A DNA stretch of 64,000 nt from Roseateles_C aquae (GCF_032337115.1 NZ_JAVXZY010000003.1:310001-374000); one strand, 5' to 3'; shown: positions 8,796-17,923, counted from the first letter of the stretch. The notes: generated by a model not told the origin, from the letters alone. A program made the numbers and translations.

Positions 8796-9999
8796 TCGCC
8801 TGCAGCCTGGCGGCCTGGATGGCGCGGCCGATCGCCGGGCCTTTCAGCCCCTGGGCCAAGGCGGCGGCGCTGATGGCCGCCTGATCCAGCGCCCGGATGG
8901 CGGCCAGATCGGCGGCCAGCAGCGGGCGCTGCGGATAAGGTCGGTCTTCCAGGCCGAGCCGGCCGCGTGCATCGCATTCGCAGGCCAGCAGCAGCTCGGC
9001 AAATCGTTCGGGCCGCCGCGGTGCATCGCAGCGCTCCAGCAGCCGCAACCTGGCCTCGGCGGAAAAACCGCCGGCCTGGTGCACATGGGTGTGCTCGCGC
9101 ACGACCAACTCGGCCAGTTCGCGGCAGTCGCTGGGCAGGCGCCAGCGCTCGGCCAAGGCCTGCAGCGGGGCAAGGCCGCGGCCCTCGTGGCCGATGTGCC
9201 GGGGCAGCAACTCGGGCGGCGTCAGCCCTTTGCCGAAATCGTGGCAGAGCGCGGCAAAGCGCACCGTCAGCGGCGCCTGTGCCCGGGCGCATTGCTGCAG
9301 CACCATCAGCACATGGACGCCGCAATCGATCTCCGGGTGGTGCTCCGCCGGCTGCGGCACGCCGAACAGCCGGTCCAGCTCGGGCATCAGCCGGGCCAGC
9401 GCGCCGCAGTCACGCAGCACCTCGAACATCCGGGCCGGCCAGGGCTCCATCAGCCCGCGGGCAATCTCCTGCCAGACCCGCTCAGCAACCAAGGCATCCA
9501 CCTCGCCGGCGGCCACCATCTGGCGCATCAGCGCCATCGTCTCGGGTGCGACGCTGAAGTCGCCAAAGCGAGCCGCGAAACGGGCCAGGCGCAGGATGCG
9601 TACCGGGTCCTCGGCGAAAGCGGGCGAGACGTGGCGCAGCCGCCGCTCGGCCAGGTCGCGTTGGCCGCCATAGGGGTCGATCAACTGGCCGTCTTCGGCC
9701 TCGGCCATCGCGTTGATGCTCAGATCGCGGCGCGCCAGGTCCTCTTCCAGTGTGACCTCAGGCGCCGCATGGAAGGCGAAGCCGTGGTAGCCGGGCGCCG
9801 TCTTGCGCTCGGTGCGGGCCAGCGCGTACTCCTCATGGGTCTGCGGATGCAGGAACACCGGAAAGTCCTTGCCGACAGCTTGGTATCCAAGTGCAAGCAA
9901 ATGTTCCGGGCTGGCACCCACGACCACCCAGTCGATGTCACTGACCGGTCGACCCAGCAATTTGTCTCTGACGGCACCACCCACTCGATAAATCTGCAT
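8764..9999 (-). CDS. cca: CCA tRNA nucleotidyltransferase with HD phosphohydrolase domain
   Basis: A 411-residue class II CCA-adding enzyme that builds or repairs the 3' CCA end of tRNAs. It begins MQIYRVGGAVRDKLLG with the metal-binding DID of the polymerase core (VSDIDWVVVG), then RRDLSINAMA. The C-terminal HD domain carries ALCHDFGKG, as in the E. coli multifunctional enzyme with phosphatase and phosphodiesterase activity. The length is normal. It overlaps the convergent methyltransferase gene by 32 bases. Confidence 0.95.
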   Translation of the reverse strand: MQIYRVGGAVRDKLLGRPVSDIDWVVVGASPEHLLALGYQAVGKDFPVFLHPQTHEEYALARTERKTAPGYHGFAFHAAPEVTLEEDLARRDLSINAMAEAEDGQLIDPYGGQRDLAERRLRHVSPAFAEDPVRILRLARFAARFGDFSVAPETMALMRQMVAAGEVDALVAERVWQEIARGLMEPWPARMFEVLRDCGALARLMPELDRLFGVPQPAEHHPEIDCGVHVLMVLQQCARAQAPLTVRFAALCHDFGKGLTPPELLPRHIGHEGRGLAPLQALAERWRLPSDCRELAELVVREHTHVHQAGGFSAEARLRLLERCDAPRRPERFAELLLACECDARGRLGLEDRPYPQRPLLAADLAAIRALDQAAISAAALAQGLKGPAIGRAIQAARLQAITACESDRPR

Positions 10000-10053
10000 T
10001 GATGATTTGTGCGCTCTGTGAGCCGCTCTGAAACGGCGTTACCTGGTAAGAAG

Positions 10054-10089
10054 ATGTTGCATTGCAACATACCCCCAAGAGTTGGGGTT
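10054..10089 (+). promoter_or_regulatory. Two adjacent operator-like palindromes upstream of a PEP-CTERM gene
   Basis: A 17-base palindrome ATGTTGCATTGCAACAT (10054-10070) is followed directly by the dyad CCCCCAAGAGTTGGGGTT (10072-10089). Both lie 80-120 bases before the PEP-CTERM start at 10171. A near-identical CCCCCAACAGTAGGGTT occurs at 26524-26540 before another exported protein. The binding factor is unknown. Confidence 0.5.
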
Positions 10090-10128
10090 TTCACGGGGGG
10101 AAATGCTGTAAGAATGCGCCCGTGAGTG

Positions 10129-10145
10129 TGGCAGATGTCACGCTT
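10129..10145 (+). promoter_or_regulatory. Possible sigma-54 promoter of PEP-CTERM gene
   Basis: TGGCAGATGTCACGCTT has the GG-N10-GC spacing of sigma-54 -24/-12 elements (GG at 10130-10131, GC at 10142-10143). Transcription would start near 10155, just before the AAGGAGG site at 10159-10165. Sigma-54 control of PEP-CTERM genes through PrsK/PrsR is known in the group; the -12 half is imperfect. Confidence 0.4.
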
Positions 10146-10170
10146 TTTCGGTTCCATCAAGGAGGATTCA

Positions 10171-10656
10171 ATGAACGCAAAAGCATGGGCAGCCGCAACG
10201 CTGCTGTCCCTCGGCGCGCTGACGGCTCAGGCCGGCGGTGCCAATTTTGACCCCGAAGGCGCGGCCATTTTCGGCAACGACACCTTCACGTCGCTGGGCA
10301 ATTTCAGCCAGACCATCACCTTCGCCGGCCTGGCGGCAGGCAACTACAACATCACCGGCGATCTGAGCGGCACCCGTGTGGTGTTCAGCCATGTGACGCT
10401 GGATGGTCACGATTGGGACCTGAGCGCCGGTGCCGGCGGCAAGCTGCGCTTTGGCTACATCGAGTACGTTGGCACGGCGCCGCTGACGCTGCACGTTGAA
10501 GGCTATGTCGACGCCACCGCTGCCACTTTCAAGCAGGCCAAGTTCACCGGCTCCTTGTCGGTGGCACCGGCCGTGCCGGAACCGGAGACCTATGCCTTGC
10601 TGCTGGCTGGTCTGGGCGCTCTGGGCTTTGTCGTGCGTCGCCGCCGCGAGCACTGA
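10171..10656 (+). CDS. FxDxF-type PEP-CTERM protein
   Basis: A 161-residue exported protein. The signal peptide (MNAKAWAAATLLSLGALTAQA) is followed by a compact beta-rich domain containing FGNDTFTSLGNFSQTITF, and the C-terminus is a canonical PEP-CTERM sorting signal: VPEPETYALLLAGLGALGFV then RRRR. Such proteins are processed by an exosortase (none is in this window) and released to the surface or matrix. The start at 10171 is fixed by AAGGAGG at 10159-10165. It ends in its own terminator. Confidence 0.9.
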   Translation: MNAKAWAAATLLSLGALTAQAGGANFDPEGAAIFGNDTFTSLGNFSQTITFAGLAAGNYNITGDLSGTRVVFSHVTLDGHDWDLSAGAGGKLRFGYIEYVGTAPLTLHVEGYVDATAATFKQAKFTGSLSVAPAVPEPETYALLLAGLGALGFVVRRRREH

Positions 10657-10680
10657 AATCTGCCCAATGCGGCAAGATCG

Positions 10681-10703
10681 AGGCGCCTGCGGGCGCCTTT
10701 TTT
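10681..10703 (+). terminator. Rho-independent terminator after PEP-CTERM gene
   Basis: Stem AGGCGCC (10681-10687) pairs with GGCGCCT (10692-10698) around a TGCG loop and is followed by a T run to 10703. Confidence 0.88.
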
Positions 10704-10893
10704 GTGCGCACTGCAGCCTCACCCCCGGAATTGCGGGGGATGAGTGGGCTGCGCAAGCTCGGGAGTCTCGCTAGACTCGACCGCACATCCCAGAGTCGGC
10801 ATGACAGTTCGTCCTGGGCGCTTTACAGACACGGCAACAGACCGTGCAGCTTTTGATCACGATCCGGCGCGCTGGATCGAGGAGTGGCAAGAA

Positions 10894-11421
10894 ATGAAGA
10901 GCAAGCAAGTTGCGGCACTGGGCCTGGGTCTGGCCTTGTTGACCGGTCAGGCGATGGCCGAGGACGACGTCGTGAATTTGGCGGGTTCGCTGAATGCCTC
11001 ACTGGCCAATCAGACGGTCAATTTCTCGACCAGCAAGCTGAGCGGCCTGTTTCACGACACCTTTGACTTCAGCTTTGCCAGCCTGGCCGGCGCCAGTGCG
11101 GGTGCGGTCAATGGCCTGCATTTCCAGTTCGGCAACACGGCGCCAAACGTGGACTTCAGCAAGGTCTCGCTGAATGGTGTGCTCGGCACGGTGGACAACA
11201 CCGGCACCGGTGGCTTGATTTCCGTTTTCTTCGCCGGGCCGGTGGCTGGCAATCTGGGCAATGCACCGGCCTACAAGCTGGAAGTCTGGGGTTCGGCCAC
11301 GACAGGCGCGCAGTACGGCGGTTCGCTGAGTGTGTCCATGGTGCCGGAACCCGAGACCTACGCGATGCTGCTGGCGGGCCTGGGTGTCGTCGGCTTTGTG
11401 GCGCGCCGCCGTCGCAGCTGA
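10894..11421 (+). CDS. FxDxF-type PEP-CTERM protein (second, tandem)
   Basis: A 175-residue protein with signal peptide (MKSKQVAALGLGLALLTGQAMA), an FHDTFDFSF motif near residue 50 and the sorting signal VPEPETYAMLLAGLGVVGFVARRRR. It shares the overall pattern of the preceding PEP-CTERM protein but little sequence in the middle, so the pair looks like an old tandem duplication. The ATG at 10894 has GAGGAG nine bases upstream (10879-10884); the frame is open 50 codons further without signal-peptide character. Processing needs an exosortase encoded elsewhere. Confidence 0.9.
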   Translation: MKSKQVAALGLGLALLTGQAMAEDDVVNLAGSLNASLANQTVNFSTSKLSGLFHDTFDFSFASLAGASAGAVNGLHFQFGNTAPNVDFSKVSLNGVLGTVDNTGTGGLISVFFAGPVAGNLGNAPAYKLEVWGSATTGAQYGGSLSVSMVPEPETYAMLLAGLGVVGFVARRRRS

Positions 11422-11446
11422 TCGGTACGCCTCAGACTGAAGCAAG

Positions 11447-11470
11447 AACGGCGCCCCTGGCGCCGTTTTT
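11447..11470 (+). terminator. Rho-independent terminator after second PEP-CTERM gene
   Basis: CGGCGCC (11449-11455) pairs with GGCGCCG (11459-11465) around a CCT loop; the stem is extended by A-T pairs and followed by five Ts. Confidence 0.88.
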
Positions 11471-11490
11471 CATTCCTTCGCCACCGGTGC

Positions 11491-12174
11491 TCAGGGCTGG
11501 GCGCGATAGGGCTCCTCGAAATCGAGGAAATCGCGTTCCGCCAGTGCGTCGCTGATCCAGTCGCGCACGCCAGCGGCGGCGCTGACGGCCTCGGCATAGG
11601 ACTGGCAGACGGCCGGCAGTGGCAGGCTGTAGCGCGTCACGCGCATCACCACCGGGGCGAAAAACGCATCCGCGGCACTGAACTCGCCGAACAGGAAGGG
11701 GCCACCGCTGGCTTGCAGCGCTTCGCTCCAGGCGGCGCACAGGCGGTTCAAGTCCTGCTGCAGCTTGGGCTCGGTGGCCAGCAGGCGCTGGCCCACGGCG
11801 GCCAGGTCGGCGTCGATGTTCATTGGGCAGTGACCACGCAACGCCGCATAGCCCGAGTGCATTTCGGCGCACAGGCTGCGGGCGCGTGCGCGGGCCTGGA
11901 CCTCGCGCGGCCAGATCGGCAGATCCGGGTGACGGTCGGCGATGTACTCGGTGATGGCCAGGCTGTCCCAGACGGCGAAGCCATCGTCTTCGATCAGCAC
12001 CGGCACCTTGCCGACTGGCGAAAAGCGCGCCAGCTCGCGGTAGAAGGCCGAGTCAGGCGTGAAGTCAAAACGCAGCTTGACTTCCTCGAAGGCGATGCCG
12101 AAATGCTTCAGCAGCACCCAGGGGCGCATCGACCAGGACGAATAGTTTTTGTTGCCGATGACCAGCTTCATCAA
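11491..12174 (-). CDS. Glutathione S-transferase family protein
   Basis: A 227-residue cytosolic protein with a thioredoxin-like N-terminal domain (MKLVIGNKNYSSWSMRPWVLLKHFGIAFE), the cis-proline strand GKVPVLIEDDGFAVWDSLAITEYI, and an all-helical C-terminal domain with a DAFFAP N-cap-like segment. The Ser/Trp-containing N-terminus matches the bacterial YfcF/GstA-like group. The substrate is unknown. A weak GGAGGT-type site precedes the start. Confidence 0.88.
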   Translation of the reverse strand: MMKLVIGNKNYSSWSMRPWVLLKHFGIAFEEVKLRFDFTPDSAFYRELARFSPVGKVPVLIEDDGFAVWDSLAITEYIADRHPDLPIWPREVQARARARSLCAEMHSGYAALRGHCPMNIDADLAAVGQRLLATEPKLQQDLNRLCAAWSEALQASGGPFLFGEFSAADAFFAPVVMRVTRYSLPLPAVCQSYAEAVSAAAGVRDWISDALAERDFLDFEEPYRAQP

Positions 12175-12284
12175 GAGACCTCCTCACAATTGCAAAACGT
12201 GAAGCTTAGCCAGCCTGAGCCTGTGCCGGGTTGAGCAATTCGCATCGGATTGATGCGTAATCTGTACGCCGTGATCTTGCGGCG

Positions 12285-13223
12285 TCAGCGGCCGGCGCGG
12301 CGGCGCCAATCGTTCTGCTGTGTCTGCTCGCCCTGCATATAGTCGCTCAACACCGAGGCGGCCGAGCGCGGCCTTATGCCCAGCGCGGCAAGGCCGGGCC
12401 ACTGGCCGGTGGCCACATTGGGCAGCTGCATCGAAGCCAGGTTGTCACGCGACATCAAGGGCTCGCCAGGCAGGCATTCCATCATCAGCGCCTGCAGCCA
12501 GGCGGCTGCCTCAGGCAGTGGCAGGAGGGGGCGCGGGTGGCCGCTCATCTGGCCGGCCAAGCGCACCCAATGCGCCAACGGTGCCGCTTCGGGGCCGGCG
12601 ATCTCGTAGTGCTGGTCTATCGTCGCGGGATCGTTCAGGCAGGCGCGCAGTGCCGCGGCTACATCCTCGACCCAGACCGGCTGAAACTGCGCCAGGGCGC
12701 CGGCCAAGGGCAGCAGCGGGAACAGCGCTTGCAAGCGGGCGAACAGATTGAGGAAGCGATCGTCGCGGCCAAAGATCACCGAGGGCCGCAGCAGGCTGAG
12801 CGCCAGGCCGGCGCGTTGCAGCACGGCCTCGCCGGCCGCCTTGGAGCGCAGATAGCGCGAGGGCGCCTGCTCGCCGACGCCGAGGGCGCTCACGTGGACC
12901 AGCCGCTCCACGCCCTCGGCCCGGCAGGCCGCGGCGATGCGCCGTGGCAGCTCCACATGCACCTGCTGGAAAGCATCGGATGAGCCCTGCAGGATGGCGA
13001 TCAGATTGACGACCGCGTCCTGGCCGGCGAGCAGCTGGCGCAGTTGCGCTTCGTCGCTGACCTGGGCCTGCCGGATGCAGAGCCCGGGCAGCAGCTGCAG
13101 CGCTTGTGCGTCGCGCAGCCGCCGCGTCGGCACGGTGATCTCGAAGCCGCCCTGTCGCACCAGCTGCTGGCAGAGCGAACGGCCGACGAAACCGCTGCCG
13201 CCCAGAATCAGCACGCGCTTCAT
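12285..13223 (-). CDS. NAD-dependent epimerase/dehydratase (NDUFA9-like atypical SDR)
   Basis: A 312-residue Rossmann protein. It starts MKRVLILGGSGFVGRSLCQQL (NAD(P)-binding GGxGFxG) and continues with VVNLIAIL, VHVSALG and RSKAAGEAVL, the pattern of complex I NDUFA9-like atypical short-chain dehydrogenases, in which the catalytic YxxxK is degenerate. The reaction is unknown. It is separated from the lytic transglycosylase by 58 bases that contain a dispersed repeat. Confidence 0.83.
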   Translation of the reverse strand: MKRVLILGGSGFVGRSLCQQLVRQGGFEITVPTRRLRDAQALQLLPGLCIRQAQVSDEAQLRQLLAGQDAVVNLIAILQGSSDAFQQVHVELPRRIAAACRAEGVERLVHVSALGVGEQAPSRYLRSKAAGEAVLQRAGLALSLLRPSVIFGRDDRFLNLFARLQALFPLLPLAGALAQFQPVWVEDVAAALRACLNDPATIDQHYEIAGPEAAPLAHWVRLAGQMSGHPRPLLPLPEAAAWLQALMMECLPGEPLMSRDNLASMQLPNVATGQWPGLAALGIRPRSAASVLSDYMQGEQTQQNDWRRRAGR

Positions 13224-13246
13224 GCTCGAGCCGCCTTGACGTGAGC

Positions 13247-13261
13247 GGGGTCAGGTCTTGC
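13247..13261 (+). repeat. Dispersed GGGGTCAGGTCTTGC repeat, copy 1
   Basis: The 15-mer also occurs at 40086-40100, and reverse-complemented at 44058-44072 with its first base changed. All three are intergenic. The motif resembles sequences often found near REP-associated tyrosine transposases, but no such gene is present here. Confidence 0.5.
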
Positions 13262-13281
13262 GTGGCACGGGTTGGCGGTGT

Positions 13282-15342
13282 TCATGGCAGATCCTGGTTC
13301 GATTGAGGAGCAGAGGCCTCGCGCGGCCCGATCAGCTGGCCCAGCCGTTCGCGCAGCGTGGCCCGCTCTGCGCCCATCAGCCGTGCGTAGACGGTGGCAT
13401 TGGACAGCACCTTCTTGACGTAATCGCGCGTCTCGTTGAAGGGAATCGTCTCGGCCCAGATGGCGGCATCGAGCAGCGGGCCTTCGCGCCAGCGTCGTGG
13501 TCGGTTGGGGCCGGCGTTGTAGGCCGCCGCGGCCATGGGCATGGAGCCGCCAAAGTCGTCGAGCACCAGCTTCAGGTACTGGGTGCCGATGCGCAGATTG
13601 AAATCGCGATCGGTCATCAGCTCGGGGCGGTAGGCGATGCCGGCCTTCTTGGCTGTCCACTTGGCCGTCGCCGGCATCACCTGCATCAGCCCCGCAGCGC
13701 CGACGTGGGAGCGTGCATCGGTGACGAAGCGCGACTCCTGCCGGATCAGGCCATAGACATAGGCCGGGTCCAGGCCGATCTCGCGGGCCTTGGCCATCAC
13801 CTCGGCGCGGTAGGGCATGGGAAAGCGTTGCGCCAGATCGATCTCGTTCCTGGTGCGCTCGCTGGCATTGATGCAGCGGTCCCAGGCCTCGCGCTGGCAG
13901 GCCAGATCGGCAGCGGCGAGCAGCTCGCGGTCACTCATGCCGCGCAGCGAGAAGTTCCATTCGCGCACGCCCTCGCTGCGAGCACCCATGGCAATCATCA
14001 TCAAGCCGCGATTCAGCCCGGGGTGAGCGAGCGCGGCGCTGCGCTCGGCCGTGCTCAGCGGTGTCGGCGTTGGCGGCAAGGGCAGGTTCAGCGCCAGCTC
14101 ATCGGCGGCCAGCTTGCCGTAGAAGCTCAGCGGCGAGGCCAGGGCCTGCAGCAACTGGCGGGCTTGCTGGCGCTGTGCATCGCCGGCAGCGCCCTGGGTG
14201 GCACTGTTCATCAGGCTGCGGGCCCGCCAGTACTGCCACTGCGGCTCGCGTTGTTCGTTGGCGCTCATCAGCTTCAGCGCCTCTTGCAGCAGGGCCGGTC
14301 GGCCGGCGCCGGCATCGGCACGCAGGGCGCTGCGCGCGGCCCAGGCCAAGGTGTCGTCGCTCCATTCGGGCGCCGCACCGGCCCTGGCCTGAAGTTTCAG
14401 CGCGTGTTCGTAGTAGTCAGCCGCCTCGGGCTGCAGCTTGAATGCGGATTGGCGGGCAATCTGTGCCCAGGCCCAGGCGGCCAGATCGGCCGGCAGGCGG
14501 CGCGCCCAATCGCTGCTGGCGCGCTCGGCGGCCTGGGCCGGATCGACCGCGGCGGCGCGCAGCAGGGCCAGCGTGGCCAGCTCGGAATGTGTGCGGCCAT
14601 TGCTGTTGGCGCGGCGGGCCAGGTAGCGCTGCCACTGCTCCTGCAGGCCGAGAATGTCCAGCTCGGTGCCACGCTTGAACATCGCGGCCGCCTGCTTGAT
14701 GGCGCGGGGCTTGTTGAATTCAAAGGACAGGCGCAACTTCAGCCAGACGTCGGCCTCCCTGAAGCGCTTGGCCTCCAGCAGCGTGCTGGCCAGCAGCTGG
14801 CAGCCGTCGTCGCCATCACGCTGGGCCAGCCACTGCGCCAGCGCACGCTGGCGCACATCGACGCCTTGCTGATGCTCGATCAGCAGGGCATAGCAGCTGA
14901 GCTCGCGATCATCGTTCATCTTGAAGCGCGGATAGTCGCGCGCGAAGCTCGTCCAGTCGCGCCGCCGGCCGAGTTCCAGCAACCAGTCGTTGCGCATCCG
15001 GTCTTCGACATAGCTGCCCGGCCAGCGCTGATAGAAAGCCTCCAGATCGGTCGGGCTCAACTCGTTCAGGCGCAGGCCCAGATCCCAGTAGTCGATCCAG
15101 GGCGCCAGCGGGTATTGCTGGGCCTGGGCGGCGGCGCTGGCCGCGGCCAGGCGCTTGCGATCCTTCAGCCGCCAGGCCTCGCGGGCCTCGTTCAGCAGGT
15201 CTGGGCTGACACCATCCGCTCCGCTCGCCATGGTGCCGACCACCGGCTGCGCATGGCCGGGCAGGGCAATGCCAGCCCCGACGGACAGGACTGCGAGCAA
15301 GGTCAGGCCACGGGCGACTTCATATACTGCGTTCAACTTCAT
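13282..15342 (-). CDS. slt: Soluble lytic murein transglycosylase (Slt70-like)
   Basis: A 686-residue periplasmic enzyme that cleaves glycan strands of peptidoglycan to anhydromuropeptides. A signal peptide (LTLLAVLSVGAGIALPGHAQ) precedes about 450 residues of alpha-superhelix (U and L domains), then a C-terminal goose-type lysozyme domain with the catalytic Glu in LIRQESRF and the family block GLMQVMPATAKW. The ATG at 15342 is preferred over 15390 because the signal peptide starts there and the longer form overlaps the divergent folate gene. Confidence 0.93.
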   Translation of the reverse strand: MKLNAVYEVARGLTLLAVLSVGAGIALPGHAQPVVGTMASGADGVSPDLLNEAREAWRLKDRKRLAAASAAAQAQQYPLAPWIDYWDLGLRLNELSPTDLEAFYQRWPGSYVEDRMRNDWLLELGRRRDWTSFARDYPRFKMNDDRELSCYALLIEHQQGVDVRQRALAQWLAQRDGDDGCQLLASTLLEAKRFREADVWLKLRLSFEFNKPRAIKQAAAMFKRGTELDILGLQEQWQRYLARRANSNGRTHSELATLALLRAAAVDPAQAAERASSDWARRLPADLAAWAWAQIARQSAFKLQPEAADYYEHALKLQARAGAAPEWSDDTLAWAARSALRADAGAGRPALLQEALKLMSANEQREPQWQYWRARSLMNSATQGAAGDAQRQQARQLLQALASPLSFYGKLAADELALNLPLPPTPTPLSTAERSAALAHPGLNRGLMMIAMGARSEGVREWNFSLRGMSDRELLAAADLACQREAWDRCINASERTRNEIDLAQRFPMPYRAEVMAKAREIGLDPAYVYGLIRQESRFVTDARSHVGAAGLMQVMPATAKWTAKKAGIAYRPELMTDRDFNLRIGTQYLKLVLDDFGGSMPMAAAAYNAGPNRPRRWREGPLLDAAIWAETIPFNETRDYVKKVLSNATVYARLMGAERATLRERLGQLIGPREASAPQSNQDLP

Positions 15343-15352
15343 TGCTATCCAG

Positions 15353-15946
15353 GTGAGCTCCTTGAGCGAGGCTAACGCATTCCCGGCCACTCCACCGCAA
15401 GAGCGTTCTGCCTTGCGCGCTTTTTTGCTGCAGCGCCGTCGCGAGTGGCTGACCAGCCCGCAGGGTGCTGGCGCCAGCGCGGCGCTGGCCGAGGCGCTGC
15501 CGGCCTTGCTGCAGCAGCTGGAGCCCGAATGCCTGGGCCTGTACTGGCCGCTGGACGGCGAGTTCGATGCCGCGGAACTGGCGCGTCAGCAGGCCTGGGC
15601 CGCGCAGATGCAGCTGGCGCTGCCCAGCGCCTACAAGCAGGAGCGCAAGATGGAGTTCCGCCGCTGGGATGGCGAGACGCCCAGTACGCGCGATGAATGC
15701 GGCATTCCCTGCGCCAGTGGCGCGGTGGTGCTGCCCGATGTGCTGCTGGTGCCCTGCGTCGGCTTCAGCCGCGCGGGCTATCGCCTGGGCTACGGCGGCG
15801 GCTACTTTGATCGCTGGCTGGCCCGCCACCCGGGCGTGACCACCATCGGCCTGGCCTGGAGCGTGGGCGAGGCAACATTCGCCGTCGAGGCCCATGACCA
15901 ACCGCTGACCCTGGTGCTGACCGAGCGTGAATTGATCTCGCCTTGA
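15353..15946 (+). CDS. 5-formyltetrahydrofolate cyclo-ligase (paralogue 1)
   Basis: A protein of about 197 residues of the 5-FCL family, which converts 5-formyl-THF to 5,10-methenyl-THF with ATP. It shows ERSALRAFLLQRR at the N-terminus, LGLYWPLDGEFD in the middle and the ATP-binding GYRLGYGGGYFDRWLA block. There is no suitable ATG: the frame's only upstream Met would put about 200 bases inside the divergent slt gene. GTG at 15353 or TTG at 15362 (behind AGGTGAG) are the likely starts. A second paralogue lies at 19.3-20.0 kb. Confidence 0.88.
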   Translation: MSSLSEANAFPATPPQERSALRAFLLQRRREWLTSPQGAGASAALAEALPALLQQLEPECLGLYWPLDGEFDAAELARQQAWAAQMQLALPSAYKQERKMEFRRWDGETPSTRDECGIPCASGAVVLPDVLLVPCVGFSRAGYRLGYGGGYFDRWLARHPGVTTIGLAWSVGEATFAVEAHDQPLTLVLTERELISP

Positions 15947-16003
15947 TCGCAGGCTGAGTGCGGCCGGCAGGCCCAGTGGCCCAGTGGCCCTGTTGCCCAG
16001 TGC

Positions 16004-16984
16004 TCAGCCCAGACCGTCTTCCTGATCGACCTGTTCTTCGCCCAGTGCCAGGCGGGTCAGCCGGGCCTGGTCGCGGACCCAGCTGGCAAACAGCACCACC
16101 TCGGGTCGGCTGCCGCCATGGCGCGACAACAGCAGCCAGTAGGCCGAGGGGCTGCCGATGCGGCCAGCCTCGCCGAAGGGCTCGACCAGATCGCCGCGCT
16201 CCAGCGACTCGCCGACCAGGGCCAGCCGCGCCAGTGCCAGCGCCTGGCCGGACAGCGCCGCCTGGATCTGCTGATAGGTGAAATTCAGGAACATCCAGCG
16301 CCGTGGCTGCAGATCGGCCAGGCCCTGCTCGGCCAGCCAGCGGTGCCAGCTGAGAAAGAGGCCGCTCGGGCGCTGATCGTCTTCCTCGGCGAGGCTGAAG
16401 TTGACCAGATCGGCCGGGCGCCGCAAGGGCGTGCCTTGCGCCTCGGCCTCGCGCAGCAACCAGGGGCTGACCACCGGCGTCAGAATCTCGCCGAACAGCC
16501 GAGTACTGCTGGGCGGCATTTTTTGCGGCGGGCAGTAGCGCAGCGCCAGATCAAGCTCGCTGTCGTCCAGATCGATGACCTGATCGAGCGCGGAAACGCG
16601 GATGTCGATGTCCGGGTGCTGGCGCTGGAACTCCGGCAGCCGCGGCAGCAGCCACATCGAGGCGAAGGACGCGAAGGAGGTGACGTTGACGACGCGCCGC
16701 CCCTTGGCCTGGCGGATCTGGCGCACCGTGCCATCCAGGCGTTCCAGGGCGGCGACGACGCTGGTCTGCAGGCTGGCGCCGTCGCTGGTCAGCTCGACAT
16801 GGCGGGTGCCGCGCAGAAACAGTGTGCTGCCGATCTCCTCTTCCAGCGCACGGATCTGCCGGCTGATGGCCGACTGGGTGAGGTGCAACTCCTCGGCGGC
16901 GGCGCTGAAGCTGAGCCTTCGTGCGACCGCCTCGAAGGCGCGCAGCGGACCGATGGCGAGCGGGCGTTGGCGGCGTTGATTCAT
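16004..16984 (-). CDS. LysR family transcriptional regulator
   Basis: A 326-residue regulator with an N-terminal winged helix-turn-helix (LRAFEAVARRLSFSAAAEEL then AISRQIRALEEEIGSTLFLR) and a GcvA-like substrate-binding domain. The effector is unknown. It faces the DUF2917 gene across about 130 bases, a pairing common in Burkholderiales, so that gene is the likely target along with its own promoter. Confidence 0.9.
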   Translation of the reverse strand: MNQRRQRPLAIGPLRAFEAVARRLSFSAAAEELHLTQSAISRQIRALEEEIGSTLFLRGTRHVELTSDGASLQTSVVAALERLDGTVRQIRQAKGRRVVNVTSFASFASMWLLPRLPEFQRQHPDIDIRVSALDQVIDLDDSELDLALRYCPPQKMPPSSTRLFGEILTPVVSPWLLREAEAQGTPLRRPADLVNFSLAEEDDQRPSGLFLSWHRWLAEQGLADLQPRRWMFLNFTYQQIQAALSGQALALARLALVGESLERGDLVEPFGEAGRIGSPSAYWLLLSRHGGSRPEVVLFASWVRDQARLTRLALGEEQVDQEDGLG

Positions 16985-17117
16985 TCCTGAATGGTATCAA
17001 TCGAGCGCCGCAGTCTCATTGGACGACACTTCGGGTCATCCCTAGTATTCGCTTCGTGGTGTGGGGAAATGCGCACCTTTGTTCAAGAGGCCGGCGGCGG
17101 CCAAGGGGGAATCAATC

Positions 17118-17438
17118 ATGAGCCAATCGCAAGCGTTGTGGAATCTGGGGCGGGCCGAGGCGCTGAGCCTGCAGGTCGGGCCGGGGCCGCGCGAGCTGCA
17201 GGTGACGAGCGGTCGCCTGTGGCTGACGCAGCGCGGCAGCACCAAGGCGCCAGCGACCGACATCTGGATGGAAGCGGGTGATACGCTGGCGTTGCCCTCG
17301 GGCACGCAGTTGGTGCTGGAAGCTTGGCCGGCGGCCAGTTTCCAGTTGCTGGTGCCGCCGGCGGCTTGCCCGGCGTTGCGCCAGCGACAGACTCGCACGG
17401 GCGGACTCAGTGTCGGCTTGCAGGCCGCTTCGGCATGA
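17118..17438 (+). CDS. DUF2917 domain protein
   Basis: A 106-residue cytosolic protein built around the DUF2917 pattern: a short beta-rich fold with LQVTSGRLWLTQRG, DIWMEAGDTLALPSGTQLVLEAW and ASFQLL. The function is unknown; the fold is cupin-like. The ATG at 17118 is preferred, with AAGGGGGAA just upstream. It overlaps the cupin gene by ATGA, and a divergent LysR gene precedes it. Confidence 0.82.
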   Translation: MSQSQALWNLGRAEALSLQVGPGPRELQVTSGRLWLTQRGSTKAPATDIWMEAGDTLALPSGTQLVLEAWPAASFQLLVPPAACPALRQRQTRTGGLSVGLQAASA

Positions 17439-17923
17439 ACCAGGCACCGAGTCCAGCAATGATGCCCTTGCTGAAGGCCCAGGCCATCGATGCGCTGCCC
17501 TGGCAGCGCAAGCTGCACCTGCTTGATGCACAAGCACAACGTGATGCCAAGCGGCTGGATCTGGCAACCGGGTTGACGCAACTTGGTGTCCAGATCATGC
17601 GGCTGGAGCCTGGCCGCGCGGCATGGCCGCTGCATCGACATTTGTACGAGGAGCAGTGCTTCTACGTGCTGTCAGGGCGAGGAGAAGTTCAATTCGAGGC
17701 GGCGAGCGAGGCCATTGGGGTCGGGGATTTTCTTGGCTTTGCGGCTGGCGGTCTCGCCCATGCGCTGGTCAATTGCGGCGAGGAGCCGCTCGTGTTGCTG
17801 GCTGCCCGTACACGGCTTGAGCTGGATGTCTGCGACTACCCGGCACACGGCAAACGGCTCTATATGAATGGTGCCGAAGAGGCCCTGGTTGAACTGGGCG
17901 CAGTGGGGCGCGACGAGGGCTGA
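17435..17923 (+). CDS. Cupin domain protein
   Basis: A 162-residue single-domain cupin. The first cupin motif is in AWPLHRHLYEEQCFYVLSGRG (metal-binding HxH and E) and the second in DFLGFAAGGLAHALVNCGEE (terminal H). The substrate is unknown. The ATG overlaps the DUF2917 stop by four bases, so the two are translationally coupled; another ATG pair about 27 bases on is possible. Confidence 0.83.
   Translation: MNQAPSPAMMPLLKAQAIDALPWQRKLHLLDAQAQRDAKRLDLATGLTQLGVQIMRLEPGRAAWPLHRHLYEEQCFYVLSGRGEVQFEAASEAIGVGDFLGFAAGGLAHALVNCGEEPLVLLAARTRLELDVCDYPAHGKRLYMNGAEEALVELGAVGRDEG

Noticed and set aside
13258..15375. 705-codon plus-strand frame
   Set aside because: It is antisense to the lytic transglycosylase gene, which has signal peptide and catalytic motifs; the plus frame has none.
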